NCBI GenBank assembly: GCA_018433775.1
Contig: JAHDQN010000029.1
Coordinates: 94,850 to 158,849, forward strand
DNA length: 64,000 bases
DNA from: Deltaproteobacteria bacterium
Lineage (GTDB): Bacteria > Desulfobacterota > Desulfomonilia > UBA1062
Reading direction: 5' to 3'
Shown here: in pieces, positions 1 through 7,178 of the stretch
How positions within the stretch are numbered: the stretch's first letter is position 1
Layout of the letters: every line of letters starts with the position of its first letter
Made by a program: the position numbers and the translations under genes
Notes under the pieces: generated by a model
Database searches by the model: none
Told to the model about the DNA's origin: nothing
The model's input: the letters and a program-made list of their open reading frames with translations, nothing else

Positions 1-358
1 TCCACCGGGTGGCGGTCCCGACCTTGAGGTTCTCCTCGATGGTGAGGTACTTGAAGGGCTGCCTGCCCTCGAGCACCTGGATGATCCCCTTGCGCGTGAT
101 CTCCTCGGGCGAGGAGTTCTGGATGACGGCGCCGTCAAAGGAGATGGACCCGTCCGTCACCTTGCCGTTCTCCGGCTTGAGCAGGCCGGAGATCGCCTTG
201 AGCGTGGTGGTCTTGCCCGCGCCGTTGCTGCCGAGCAGGGAGACGATCCGGTGCTTCTCCACGGACAGGGATACCCCCTTGAGCACCTGGATCACGTCGG
301 AGTAGACCACGCTGATGTTGTTGAGCTGCAGAAAAATACCGTTCCCGTGTTCGGTCAT
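1..358 (-). CDS. livF: Liv-type ABC transporter ATP-binding protein (LivF), partial
   Basis: Cytoplasmic ATPase of a branched-chain/hydrophobic amino-acid (HAAT family) importer. The reading frame starts with ATG at 358 and runs off the left edge, so only about 119 N-terminal residues are present. A Walker A motif GSNGAGKTTTL lies near residues 38-48, followed by the LivF-typical stretch ITRKGIIQVLEGRQPF, where most LivF proteins have a VPEGR sequence. It is the last gene seen of the minus-strand operon and begins 12 bp after livM. Missing from the window: the C-loop, Walker B and the end of the protein. LivF is preferred over LivG because a separate LivG lies at 4431-5309 and because of the VLEGR stretch. 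Confidence 0.93.
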   Translation of the reverse strand, partial: MTEHGNGIFLQLNNISVVYSDVIQVLKGVSLSVEKHRIVSLLGSNGAGKTTTLKAISGLLKPENGKVTDGSISFDGAVIQNSSPEEITRKGIIQVLEGRQPFKYLTIEENLKVGTATRW

Positions 359-370
359 GTGTCCCCTCCG

Positions 371-1441
371 TCAGTAGGAAAACGGCCAGAGCCGGAAGTT
401 CGAGCGCACGATCCGCCAGATCTCGGCGAGGCCCTTGGGCTCGAAGAGGATGAAGAGCACGATGGCCAGGCCGAAGGCCAGCTCTCTGAGCGAGGCCATG
501 TTGAGCCCGAAGCCGCTCGCCATGCCCATGCTCATGAAGATGTCCGTGAGCCAGCGCAGTATCTCGTTGAGCCCGGTGATGAAGATCGCCCCGAAGATGG
601 CACCGGGGATGCTGCCGAGCCCGCCGATGATGACCATGGCGATATACTCCACGGAAAGGCCCAATGTGAAGGGCTCGGAGGTGATGCTGATCATGTAGAA
701 CGCCCAGATGGCGCCTGCAAACCCGGCATAGAACGAGCTGATCCCGAAGGAGAGGAGCTTGTAGGGGAAGATGGGGATTCCCATGCCCTCGGCGGCCCGG
801 TCGTTGTCGCGGATCGCGATGAACGCCCTGCCGAAGCGGGTGCGCATGATGTTTTTCGTCATCCAGGTCACGAGCACCAGGCAGACGAAGATCACGTAGA
901 AAAACGGGCGGTCGCCGTCGATCACCAGCCCGAAGAGCGTGGCCTCGGGAAGGACGATGCCCATGGTCCCCTGGGTCAGCGACTCCCAGTGGACCAGGAT
1001 GTATTCGATGATGAACTGGCCGGCCAGGGTGGCGATGGTGAGGTAGAGCCCCTTGAGCCTTCCCGACGGGATGCCGAATACCATGCCCGTCAGTGCGGTC
1101 ACGAACCCGGCCGCAGGCACGCAGACCCAGAAAGGCAGGCCGAGCCGGGTGGCGAGGATGGCCGCGGCATAGGCGCCCACCCCGAAGAAGGCCCCGTGGC
1201 CCAGCGAGATGAGCCCGGTGTACCCGATGAGGATATTCAGGCCCAAAGCCGCGATGGCCGCGATCCCGATCATGTTGCACACATAGAGGAAATACGGGCT
1301 GCTGACAAAGGGCAGCACGCAAAAGAGCAGGACGAGGCCCGCCAGGAGCCAGAACCGGCCGAAGTCGGTCTCGAAGATGGTGATCTCCTGCGCGTATGAC
1401 TCCTTGAAGTTGCCGCAGGGATGGAAACTGAGCCTTCGCAT
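371..1441 (-). CDS. livM: Liv-type ABC transporter permease LivM
   Basis: Inner-membrane permease of the HAAT importer, 356 aa, with many hydrophobic helices and the family motifs GLNILIGYTGLISLGHGAFFG and GRAFIAIRDNDRAAEGMGI. The frame is open further upstream, but ATG at 1441 is chosen because GGAGAGGG lies just before it and the upstream extension would overlap livH with low-complexity Ser/Cys residues. It starts 10 bp downstream of livH and ends 12 bp before livF. The N-terminal 25 residues are polar, then the first membrane helix begins at about residue 27. Substrate cannot be read from the permease; the operon leader suggests Phe or a related hydrophobic amino acid. Confidence 0.92.
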   Translation of the reverse strand: MRRLSFHPCGNFKESYAQEITIFETDFGRFWLLAGLVLLFCVLPFVSSPYFLYVCNMIGIAAIAALGLNILIGYTGLISLGHGAFFGVGAYAAAILATRLGLPFWVCVPAAGFVTALTGMVFGIPSGRLKGLYLTIATLAGQFIIEYILVHWESLTQGTMGIVLPEATLFGLVIDGDRPFFYVIFVCLVLVTWMTKNIMRTRFGRAFIAIRDNDRAAEGMGIPIFPYKLLSFGISSFYAGFAGAIWAFYMISITSEPFTLGLSVEYIAMVIIGGLGSIPGAIFGAIFITGLNEILRWLTDIFMSMGMASGFGLNMASLRELAFGLAIVLFILFEPKGLAEIWRIVRSNFRLWPFSY

Positions 1442-1451
1442 GATCCCTCTC

Positions 1452-2330
1452 CTATACCCGCTCGATCTCCACGAGCCCGAAGAGCCCGTAGGGCTTGATG
1501 AGCAGGATGCACACGAGCACTGCATAGGGCACCACGTCGCGTAGCGAAGGCGAGATGTACCCGCAGGTGAAGGTCTCGAGCAGGCCGATGATGATCCCGC
1601 CGATGATGGCGCCGCCGATGCTGTCGAGGCCGCCCAGGATCACCACGGGGAAGACCTTGAGCCCGATGGCGCTGATCTCGTGCACGTTGATGCCGTTGAT
1701 CACCCCGAGCACGATCCCGCTCATGCCCGCCACCATGGCCGCGATGGCCCACGACAGCGCGAAGACCTTCTTTACGTGGACGCCCAGCGACAGGGCAGCG
1801 GTCTGGTTGTCGGCCACCGAGCGCATGAAGATCCCCTGGGGCGAAAACTTGAAGAAGAGCCCGAAGAGCACGAGGAAGACGATGCCGATGAACGACGACG
1901 CCACGTACACCGGCGGGATGAAGACATTGCCGAACTGCACTCCCAGGCCCGCTGGCAGGAACTCGGGATAGGTGTGGAGGTTGCCGCCGAAGAAGAAGAG
2001 CAGGAGCCCCTTGAAGATGGAGGCCAGCCCCACGGTGAGCATGATCACGAAGATCAGGGACTCACCGATCAACGGCCTTAAGAACAGGCGCTCGACTGCA
2101 AACCCCAGCACGAAGCTCCCGGCCAGCGTGATGAGAAAGGCCAGATAGACGGGGAGCCCGGCCCAGGTGGTGAGCACCAGGAAAAGGAAGGCCCCCATGG
2201 CGAGCAGCTCTCCGTGCGCGAAGTTGAGCACGCTCGATGACTTGAAGATCATCACGAACCCCATGGCCGAAAGCCCGTAGAGCAGCCCGATACTGAGCCC
2301 GTTCACCAGCAGTTGTATGAAAAAATCCAT
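1452..2330 (-). CDS. livH: Liv-type ABC transporter permease LivH
   Basis: Second inner-membrane permease of the HAAT importer, 292 aa, almost entirely hydrophobic. It carries the LivH signatures NGLSIGLLYGLSAMGFVMIF at the N-terminus, SVLNFAHGELLAMGAF, and FPVVILGGLDSIGGAIIGG near the C-terminus. ATG at 2330 has AAGGAG upstream. Length is normal for the family (about 290-300 aa). It precedes livM by 10 bp and lies 167 bp downstream of the acyl-CoA ligase gene; that spacer contains two stem-loops. It should form the membrane channel with LivM, energised by LivG and LivF. Confidence 0.93.
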   Translation of the reverse strand: MDFFIQLLVNGLSIGLLYGLSAMGFVMIFKSSSVLNFAHGELLAMGAFLFLVLTTWAGLPVYLAFLITLAGSFVLGFAVERLFLRPLIGESLIFVIMLTVGLASIFKGLLLFFFGGNLHTYPEFLPAGLGVQFGNVFIPPVYVASSFIGIVFLVLFGLFFKFSPQGIFMRSVADNQTAALSLGVHVKKVFALSWAIAAMVAGMSGIVLGVINGINVHEISAIGLKVFPVVILGGLDSIGGAIIGGIIIGLLETFTCGYISPSLRDVVPYAVLVCILLIKPYGLFGLVEIERV

Positions 2331-2396
2331 CCCTTACTCCTTAGTTGATCATGATAACCTTGGCATTCCTGCCCAAGGGGTCTTCTCTTTTTTCCT

Positions 2397-2449
2397 CCCC
2401 CTTCCTGAAGGGGGAAAGGAGAGAATCGAACAAAGCATTCATTCTCTCC
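2397..2449. repeat. Two consecutive stem-loops in the ligase-livH spacer
   Basis: The only sizeable gap in the liv operon contains a 7-bp stem (2397-2403 with 2408-2414, CCCCCTT/AAGGGGG) directly followed by a 9-bp stem (2418-2426 with 2441-2449, GGAGAGAAT/ATTCTCTCC). Neither is followed by a T-run in the direction of transcription, so this is not a typical intrinsic terminator. mRNA processing, 3'-end protection or a dispersed intergenic repeat are possible. Function unknown. Confidence 0.5.
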
Positions 2450-2497
2450 CGAGCCGATGCGGGCTGTCCGCCGGAAGCGGGATATCGCCGTCTGTCA

Positions 2498-4447
2498 TCA
2501 CTCCACGCCGATGACCCTGACCGTGGTCCGGATCATGCCTACCTGCCCGTCGCGGTAGCGCACCTTTCCCTCCACCTCGACCTCGTTCCTGCCATCGTAC
2601 ATGGCCTCGATCATGGGGAGGTAGAGCCCGTAGACGAACCTTCTCCTGACCTTTCCCGTGCGGGTGAGCTCTTCATCGTCCGCGTCCAGGAGCTTGTAGA
2701 GGAGGACGAACTTCCTGATCTTCATGGGGGGAGGCAACTGCGTGTTGACCTGGCGCACCTCCTCAAGGATGAGCTCTTCGACCCGGGGCTGCTGGGAGAG
2801 ATCGGTATAGGTGGTGTAGGGGATCATGCGTTCCTCGGCCCAGTTGCCCACGTTGCCCATGTCGATGTTGATGAGGGCCGTGATGAACGGGCGGCCCTCG
2901 CCGAAGATGACGGCCTCCTTGACAAAGAGCGAGAACTTGAGCCTGGTCTCGATGAAGTCGGGCGAAAAGGCGTTGCCGTGCTTGTCCCGGATGATGTCCT
3001 GCTTGCGGCCGATGATGACGAGGTGCCCGTCGTCGTCGAGGTAGCCTGCATCGCCGGTGCGGAGCCAGCCCTGCTCGAAGGAGGCCCGGGTGGCGTCGTA
3101 ATCGTCGTGGTACCCGGCAAACACGATATCGCTCGAAACCAGGACCTCCTGGTCATCGGAAATCCTCACCGTGGTTCCCGGAAGGGGCTTGCCCACGGTC
3201 TCGAGCTTGACCTGGTCATCGGGCTGCACCTGGAAGATGCCGCAGGTTTCGGTGAGGCCGTAGCACTGCTTGAGGTTCAATCCCACGGCCCGGAAAAACC
3301 GGATGACGTCCGGGCTGATGGGGTGCCCTCCGGTATAGGCGCTGACGAAGCGGGAACAGCCCACCCGGTCGAGCAGCGGCCTGAAGACCGCCAGCGACGC
3401 CCATGCATTGAGCGTCTTCAGCCAGAGGGGCACGGGCTTCCTTTCGGCCTCGCACCGAACCACGGCAGAGCCGATCTTCTCGGCCAGGGAGAAGAAGGCC
3501 CGGTTGACGAACCCGGCGTCGTCTATCTTCACCCTGATCTTCGAAGCCAGGTCTTCCCAGAACCGCGACGAGGTGATGAGCACCGAGGGGCCAATCTCCC
3601 GGAAGTCCTGCTGAATGGTTTCCACGGTCTCGGGGAAGTTCATGGTCATGCCGCCCGCGAGCGTCACCCCCACGCCCCACATCTGGTCCACGATCCAGGC
3701 GGGCGGGCTCATGGACATCCAGTCCGACCCCACGCCGACCGGCACCGAGGAGATCCACTGGCGCGCCATGGCGGTGAAGTTGCGGTGGGTGAGCATGGCG
3801 AGCTTCGAAACCCCGGTGGTGCCGGAGGTCATGATCATCAGCGCGGTCTCGTCGGCCCTTCCCTTGCCGAGCTCCTGCTCGAAGAGGCCCGGGTGCCCCC
3901 GCCCGTGTTCTTCCCCGAGCTCCAGGAGCTCGCGGAAGCTCATCAGCAGGGCGTTGTCCCGGTAGGGACCCATGCCCGTGGGATCGATGTAGACGATGGT
4001 GCGCAGGAAGGGGAGCTTGTCGATCTGTTCCAGGAGCTTGTCCACCTGCTCCTGGTCCTGAGCCACCACGAGAGGGGACCGGACCCGGATGAGGGCCTGG
4101 ACGAGCTCGCTGGCGACCGCGGAGGTGAAGAGGTTGAGCGACACGCCCCCGAGGGCCTGGGCCCCGAGCTCGCTGAACAGCCACTCGGAATGGTTGTCCG
4201 TGATGATCGTCACGATGTCGCTGCGTTTGAGCCCCAGCGCCATCATGGCGAGCGCGGTGTTTCTTACGTAAGCGAAATAGTCTTTCCAGGTGTAGCGCTG
4301 CCAGATCCCGTAGGCCTTTTCCCTCAGCGCCACGTGCCTGTCCCCGAGCGCTTCGGCCTGCATGGCCAGGACCTGCGGGAGGGTGAGGTGCGCGTACGCG
4401 TCTTGGGGTGTGTCCGTGGTCTGCTCGTGATTATTCGTTGCCGGCAT
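2498..4447 (-). CDS. AMP-binding acyl-CoA synthetase in the liv operon
   Basis: ANL-superfamily adenylating enzyme, 649 aa, of the long-chain acyl-CoA synthetase type: acid + ATP + CoA to acyl-CoA. The P-loop TSGTTGVSKLAMLTHRN is at about residues 207-223, YGLTETCG at about 397, and GWLRTGDAGYLDDDGH then GRKQDIIRDKHGNAFSP at about 457-490. The C-terminus is extended as in long-chain ligases. ATG at 4447 has AGGAG 7 bases upstream; its first 17 bp overlap the end of livG, which implies translational coupling. Such ligases often sit in deltaproteobacterial Liv operons, suggesting activation of an imported or derived carboxylic acid. Substrate unknown: fatty, branched-chain or aryl acids are all possible, and the Phe leader of the operon makes an aromatic acid worth testing. 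Confidence 0.9.
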   Translation of the reverse strand: MPATNNHEQTTDTPQDAYAHLTLPQVLAMQAEALGDRHVALREKAYGIWQRYTWKDYFAYVRNTALAMMALGLKRSDIVTIITDNHSEWLFSELGAQALGGVSLNLFTSAVASELVQALIRVRSPLVVAQDQEQVDKLLEQIDKLPFLRTIVYIDPTGMGPYRDNALLMSFRELLELGEEHGRGHPGLFEQELGKGRADETALMIMTSGTTGVSKLAMLTHRNFTAMARQWISSVPVGVGSDWMSMSPPAWIVDQMWGVGVTLAGGMTMNFPETVETIQQDFREIGPSVLITSSRFWEDLASKIRVKIDDAGFVNRAFFSLAEKIGSAVVRCEAERKPVPLWLKTLNAWASLAVFRPLLDRVGCSRFVSAYTGGHPISPDVIRFFRAVGLNLKQCYGLTETCGIFQVQPDDQVKLETVGKPLPGTTVRISDDQEVLVSSDIVFAGYHDDYDATRASFEQGWLRTGDAGYLDDDGHLVIIGRKQDIIRDKHGNAFSPDFIETRLKFSLFVKEAVIFGEGRPFITALINIDMGNVGNWAEERMIPYTTYTDLSQQPRVEELILEEVRQVNTQLPPPMKIRKFVLLYKLLDADDEELTRTGKVRRRFVYGLYLPMIEAMYDGRNEVEVEGKVRYRDGQVGMIRTTVRVIGVE

Positions 4448-5309
4448 CTGCTGCTCCTGATTCCCCGCCCACGTCGTCTGCGCTCAGGTCCGTGGACTCT
4501 CCGAGGTACGCCCTGATCACCTCGGGGTGGTCCTGAATCTCCTCGGGTGGCCCCTCGGCGAGCTTCTCGCCGAAGTTCAGGACCACGACCCGCTTGGATA
4601 TGCTCATCACGATGGACATGTCGTGCTCCACCAGGATCATGGTCTGTCCCCACGAGCCGTTCAGCTCCAGGAGAAAGCGCACCATGTCTTCTTTTTCTTC
4701 CAGTGTCATGCCCGCGAACGGCTCGTCCAGAACCAGGAGCCTGGGCTCCAGCGCCAGGGCTCTGCCCAGCTCCACGCGCTTGCGCATGCCGTAGGGCAGC
4801 GAGCCCACGAGCTCCTTGCGCACGGACTGGATCTCGAGGAAATCGATGATCTCTTCCAGGATCCGGTAGTGGCGGATCTCCTCCTTCCTGACCGAGGGAG
4901 CGAACAGCGCGGCCGGGCCGAAGCCGTAGCGGCAGTGGATGTGCCGGGCCAGGAGCAGGTTGTCGAGCACGCTCATGCCCGGGAAGAGCTCGATGTTCTG
5001 GAAGGTCCTGCCGATCCCCATGCGCGTGAGCTCGTGAGCCGGGAGCCTGGTGATGTTTCTGCCGCCGAAGACGATGTCTCCGGACGTGGGGCGGTAGAAC
5101 CCGGTGATGCAGTTCATGAGGCTCGTCTTGCCGGCCCCGTTGGGGCCGATGACCGCCACGAGCTCGCCGGCGTCGACCTCGAGGGACACGCCGCTCAAAG
5201 CGTGAATCCCGCCGAAGCTCAAAGAGAGGGAGCGCACCTGCAGGTCGGTGCGCTTCCCCTTCATGTTCTCGGTGCTGAATATACTCGGCTGTCCCCGAAA
5301 AGCTCTCAT
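4431..5309 (-). CDS. livG: Liv-type ABC transporter ATP-binding protein LivG
   Basis: Cytoplasmic ATPase partner of LivF, 292 aa. Walker A GPNGAGKT is at residues 55-62, the C-loop region LPYGMRKRVELGRAL near 170, Walker B LLVLDEPFAGM near 185-195, and the switch histidine in ILVEHDMSIVM. In the C-loop the usual LSGGQ is replaced by LPYGMRK, which is normal for LivG. ATG at 5309 is supported by AAGGAT 7 bases upstream. An internal ATG at 5264 would give a more typical LivG N-terminus, so the first 15 residues are uncertain. It starts 11 bp after the substrate-binding protein gene and overlaps the ligase gene. Confidence 0.92.
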   Translation of the reverse strand: MRAFRGQPSIFSTENMKGKRTDLQVRSLSLSFGGIHALSGVSLEVDAGELVAVIGPNGAGKTSLMNCITGFYRPTSGDIVFGGRNITRLPAHELTRMGIGRTFQNIELFPGMSVLDNLLLARHIHCRYGFGPAALFAPSVRKEEIRHYRILEEIIDFLEIQSVRKELVGSLPYGMRKRVELGRALALEPRLLVLDEPFAGMTLEEKEDMVRFLLELNGSWGQTMILVEHDMSIVMSISKRVVVLNFGEKLAEGPPEEIQDHPEVIRAYLGESTDLSADDVGGESGAADAGNE

Positions 5310-5320
5310 ATGGTATATCC

Positions 5321-6529
5321 TTACTTGAGAAGCTGAATCTTATCCTTGCCCGGAATGAAGAAGTTGGTAAGCGGGGCGTACGAGCCGTCTTCCCTGACCT
5401 GCACGATCCGCGCGGTGAACGAGGCGCCGTGATCGTCTTTCGTGTAGGTGACGTTCGGAACCAGGCCGCCGAAATCCTCGTCGGTGAACGACTCCAATGC
5501 CTGGTTGATGGTCCCGGGCGTGATCTTTCCGGACTTCTCGCCGGCCCTGATGAATGCGCGCTCCATGATCATGGCCACCACCACCCCTTCCCAGTACGCG
5601 GTGTCGAAGGAATCCACGGTCTTATACCTGCCCCAGAGATCCATGATGGTCTTGACCCCGGGGGTCCCGTCCACGGGGAGCCCTCCCGGGAACTGCATCT
5701 TCAGACGGTCCCGTATGAGCCCCTTGCCCATCTTGAAGAAGTCGGGGTCCGTGGAGGTCCAGGTGCCCAGGAACACGGGATCATAGTTGATGCGGTCCGC
5801 GCTCTTGAACGCGGAGATGATGGCCGCGGGCAGGATCTGCATGAAGACGTACTCCGCCCCCTTTTCCTTGAGCCTCAGCAGCTCGGTGGTGACGTCCACG
5901 GTCTTGGGCGGGAATTCCTCGATGGCCACGAGGTCGATGTTCTGTTTCTTGGCGTACTCGATGCTGGGCTTGTGGATCGAGCGGCCATAGGCGTTGTTGT
6001 AGGTGAGGAGGCCTACCTTCGGGGGCTCGCCGCCCTGGTGGACCGCCTTCACGTAGTCCAGGATCGCGTAGCAGTCGAGCCGGTAGCTGCCGAAGGGCAG
6101 ATACATGAAGTCGATAGGCGGCTCGAGGATCTCCCACGCCGTGGAATAGTTGATCGCGGGTATCCCGTAGCGCTTGATGATGGGCTTGGCGTTGAGACCC
6201 GCTCCCGCACTCCAGGTGGCGATCATGTCCACCTTGTCCTGCTGTGCGAACTTCCGCACGGCCGAGATCGCCTCGGGCACCTTGTATGCGGTGTCCACGA
6301 GAATCAGCTCGAGCTGCCTGCCTGCCACGCCCCCCTTGACCTCATTGACATAGCGGAAATAGTCCTGATGCCCTTTCGCGTGGTATTGCCCCCATGTGGA
6401 CGCAGGACCTGTCAGGTTTATCGCCGCCCCAACCTTGATGTTCTCTGCAGACGCCTCTGCGAGGAGAGCCCCGCAGAGAACCACCATACTCATCACTGAA
6501 ACCGCCAGTAACCGAAAAGCCTTCATCAT
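5321..6529 (-). CDS. livK: Periplasmic substrate-binding protein of the Liv/HAAT transporter
   Basis: First structural gene of the operon, 402 aa, periplasmic type-I binding protein that delivers the ligand to LivHM. A signal peptide is visible (MMKAFRLLAV, hydrophobic core, likely cleavage after AEASA before ENIKVG). The mature protein starts with the family motif IKVGAAINLTGPAS. ATG at 6529 is chosen because GGGGG lies about 8 bases upstream; an open frame extends upstream to a GTG at 6580 but would add residues before the signal peptide. The ligand cannot be deduced from sequence alone. The upstream leader peptide with five Phe codons points to phenylalanine or another aromatic amino acid rather than Leu/Ile/Val. 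Confidence 0.88.
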   Translation of the reverse strand: MMKAFRLLAVSVMSMVVLCGALLAEASAENIKVGAAINLTGPASTWGQYHAKGHQDYFRYVNEVKGGVAGRQLELILVDTAYKVPEAISAVRKFAQQDKVDMIATWSAGAGLNAKPIIKRYGIPAINYSTAWEILEPPIDFMYLPFGSYRLDCYAILDYVKAVHQGGEPPKVGLLTYNNAYGRSIHKPSIEYAKKQNIDLVAIEEFPPKTVDVTTELLRLKEKGAEYVFMQILPAAIISAFKSADRINYDPVFLGTWTSTDPDFFKMGKGLIRDRLKMQFPGGLPVDGTPGVKTIMDLWGRYKTVDSFDTAYWEGVVVAMIMERAFIRAGEKSGKITPGTINQALESFTDEDFGGLVPNVTYTKDDHGASFTARIVQVREDGSYAPLTNFFIPGKDKIQLLK

Positions 6530-6587
6530 ACCATGATCCCCCTTGTCTATTGTGCTTCTCATGCACACATGCCAGGGCACTGTGCAT

Positions 6588-6635
6588 AAAAAAAGGCCGC
6601 GGGTAGATCCATCGGGTCTACCCGCGGCCTTTTTT
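6588..6635 (-). terminator. Attenuator-type intrinsic terminator in the liv operon leader
   Basis: Perfect 13-bp GC-rich stem (6595-6607 with 6617-6629; GGCCGCGGGTAGA in the RNA of the minus strand) with a 9-nt loop and, in the direction of the liv operon, seven T residues after the stem (6594-6588). An A-tract on the other side extends the helix. It lies 59 bp upstream of the substrate-binding protein start codon. No plus-strand gene ends here, so it must act inside the liv leader. Part of its 5' arm can pair with an upstream leader segment, see the attenuator entry. Confidence 0.85.
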
Positions 6636-6681
6636 GACTAGCTCTTCTGCTCAGTGAAAAAAAGCTTTCAGCAGGTAGACC
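6615..6681 (-). promoter_or_regulatory. Antiterminator pairing of the Phe attenuator
   Basis: In the minus-strand transcript the segment GGUCUACCUGC (6681 down to 6671), which begins at the last base of the leader-peptide stop codon, can form 11 consecutive pairs (one G-U) with GCGGGUAGACC (6625 down to 6615), the 5' arm and loop edge of the terminator. The two pairings are mutually exclusive, as in classical amino-acid attenuators. A ribosome stalled on the Phe codons would leave this segment free to form the antiterminator; a ribosome reaching the stop codon would cover it. Seen directly by base complementarity; function inferred. Confidence 0.7.
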
Positions 6682-6737
6682 TAACCAAAAAAGAAAAAGA
6701 AGCTGGAGCTTGTAGTCAGTGAAACATAGTGTGCCAT
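6681..6737 (-). CDS. Phe-rich leader peptide of the liv operon
   Basis: An 18-codon frame, MAHYVSLTTSSSFFFFFG then TAG. The five Phe codons (TTC TTT TTC TTT TTT) are consecutive and sit immediately before the single Gly and the stop. Design and position match ribosome-mediated attenuation leaders such as E. coli pheL: short peptide, run of the regulatory amino acid, stop codon next to the antiterminator segment, strong terminator 45-90 nt further on. No clear Shine-Dalgarno precedes the ATG, and the predicted transcription start lies only about 4-6 nt upstream, so initiation may be leaderless. It predicts that the operon is induced when charged tRNA-Phe is scarce, which makes Phe the likely transported substrate. 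Confidence 0.65.
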   Translation of the reverse strand: MAHYVSLTTSSSFFFFFG

Positions 6738-6747
6738 GGGAATAGGT

Positions 6748-6776
6748 AGTTAAAGAAAAAAGTGCTGCCAAGTCAA
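6748..6776 (-). promoter_or_regulatory. Probable sigma-70 promoter of the liv operon
   Basis: On the minus strand TTGACT (6776-6771) and TTAACT (6753-6748) are separated by exactly 17 bp. The -35 matches 5 of 6 consensus bases, the -10 only 3 of 6. The predicted start is around 6741-6743, just before the leader peptide ATG at 6737. Confidence 0.5.
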
Positions 6777-7178
6777 GGAAAAAGTGGACAATGGGACATA
6801 CCGCACAGGGGAACCTCGGGAGGAAAGAGGCCTGGGAGTATGATATCAGCCTGGAAAAACAGCCGGATGCAGGGCATGTCCCTTGATGGATATGCCCGAG
6901 AAGGAGCCCTGTCGCGGTTTACCGGGAGGAAGGCAGAAGAATATGAGCGGCGGAATACCCCGCGGAGCCCGTCTCGAAATGAATCGCCCGGATGAAAAAA
7001 TTTCATGCATCAGGGAAAAAGTTTGCATTTTTGGGTCCCCGGAATGGTGGTGAGTTTTCAATATGATATGATATCCAAAGGTTATGATTTGCACGTATAT
7101 TGCATTTTGTGGAAGCGGTTATTAACGCCTGATTCATGTGAACGTGTGGATTGAAAGCAAAGATGAGGGGGGCCGTTC
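6777..7178. other. Intergenic region between divergent liv operon and RCC1 lipoprotein gene
   Basis: About 400 bp without a convincing gene. A 77-codon plus-strand frame (6762-6995) and minus-strand frames of similar size have no recognisable protein character. The right half (7000-7140) is AT-rich and probably holds the promoter of the RCC1 gene, but no clear -35/-10 pair stood out. Confidence 0.5.

Noticed and set aside
2345..4516. A 723-codon plus-strand open frame opposite the acyl-CoA ligase
   Set aside because: It is the mirror of a well-supported AMP-binding gene in GC-rich DNA; its translation is low-complexity (H, D, G, L rich) with no family motif. Similar long antisense frames at 18484-20538 and 23309-25690 on the minus strand were dismissed for the same reason.
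6559..6771. A 70-codon Leu/Phe-rich minus-strand frame with TTG start, in another frame than the Phe leader
   Set aside because: It reads through the terminator and overlaps the substrate-binding gene start, has no ribosome-binding site, and its Leu run results from the same pyrimidine tract. The 18-codon frame with ATG and stop next to the antiterminator fits attenuation far better.
6762..6995. A 77-codon plus-strand frame in the region upstream of the RCC1 gene
   Set aside because: No ribosome-binding site, no recognisable motif, and it lies over the promoter area of the divergent operon.
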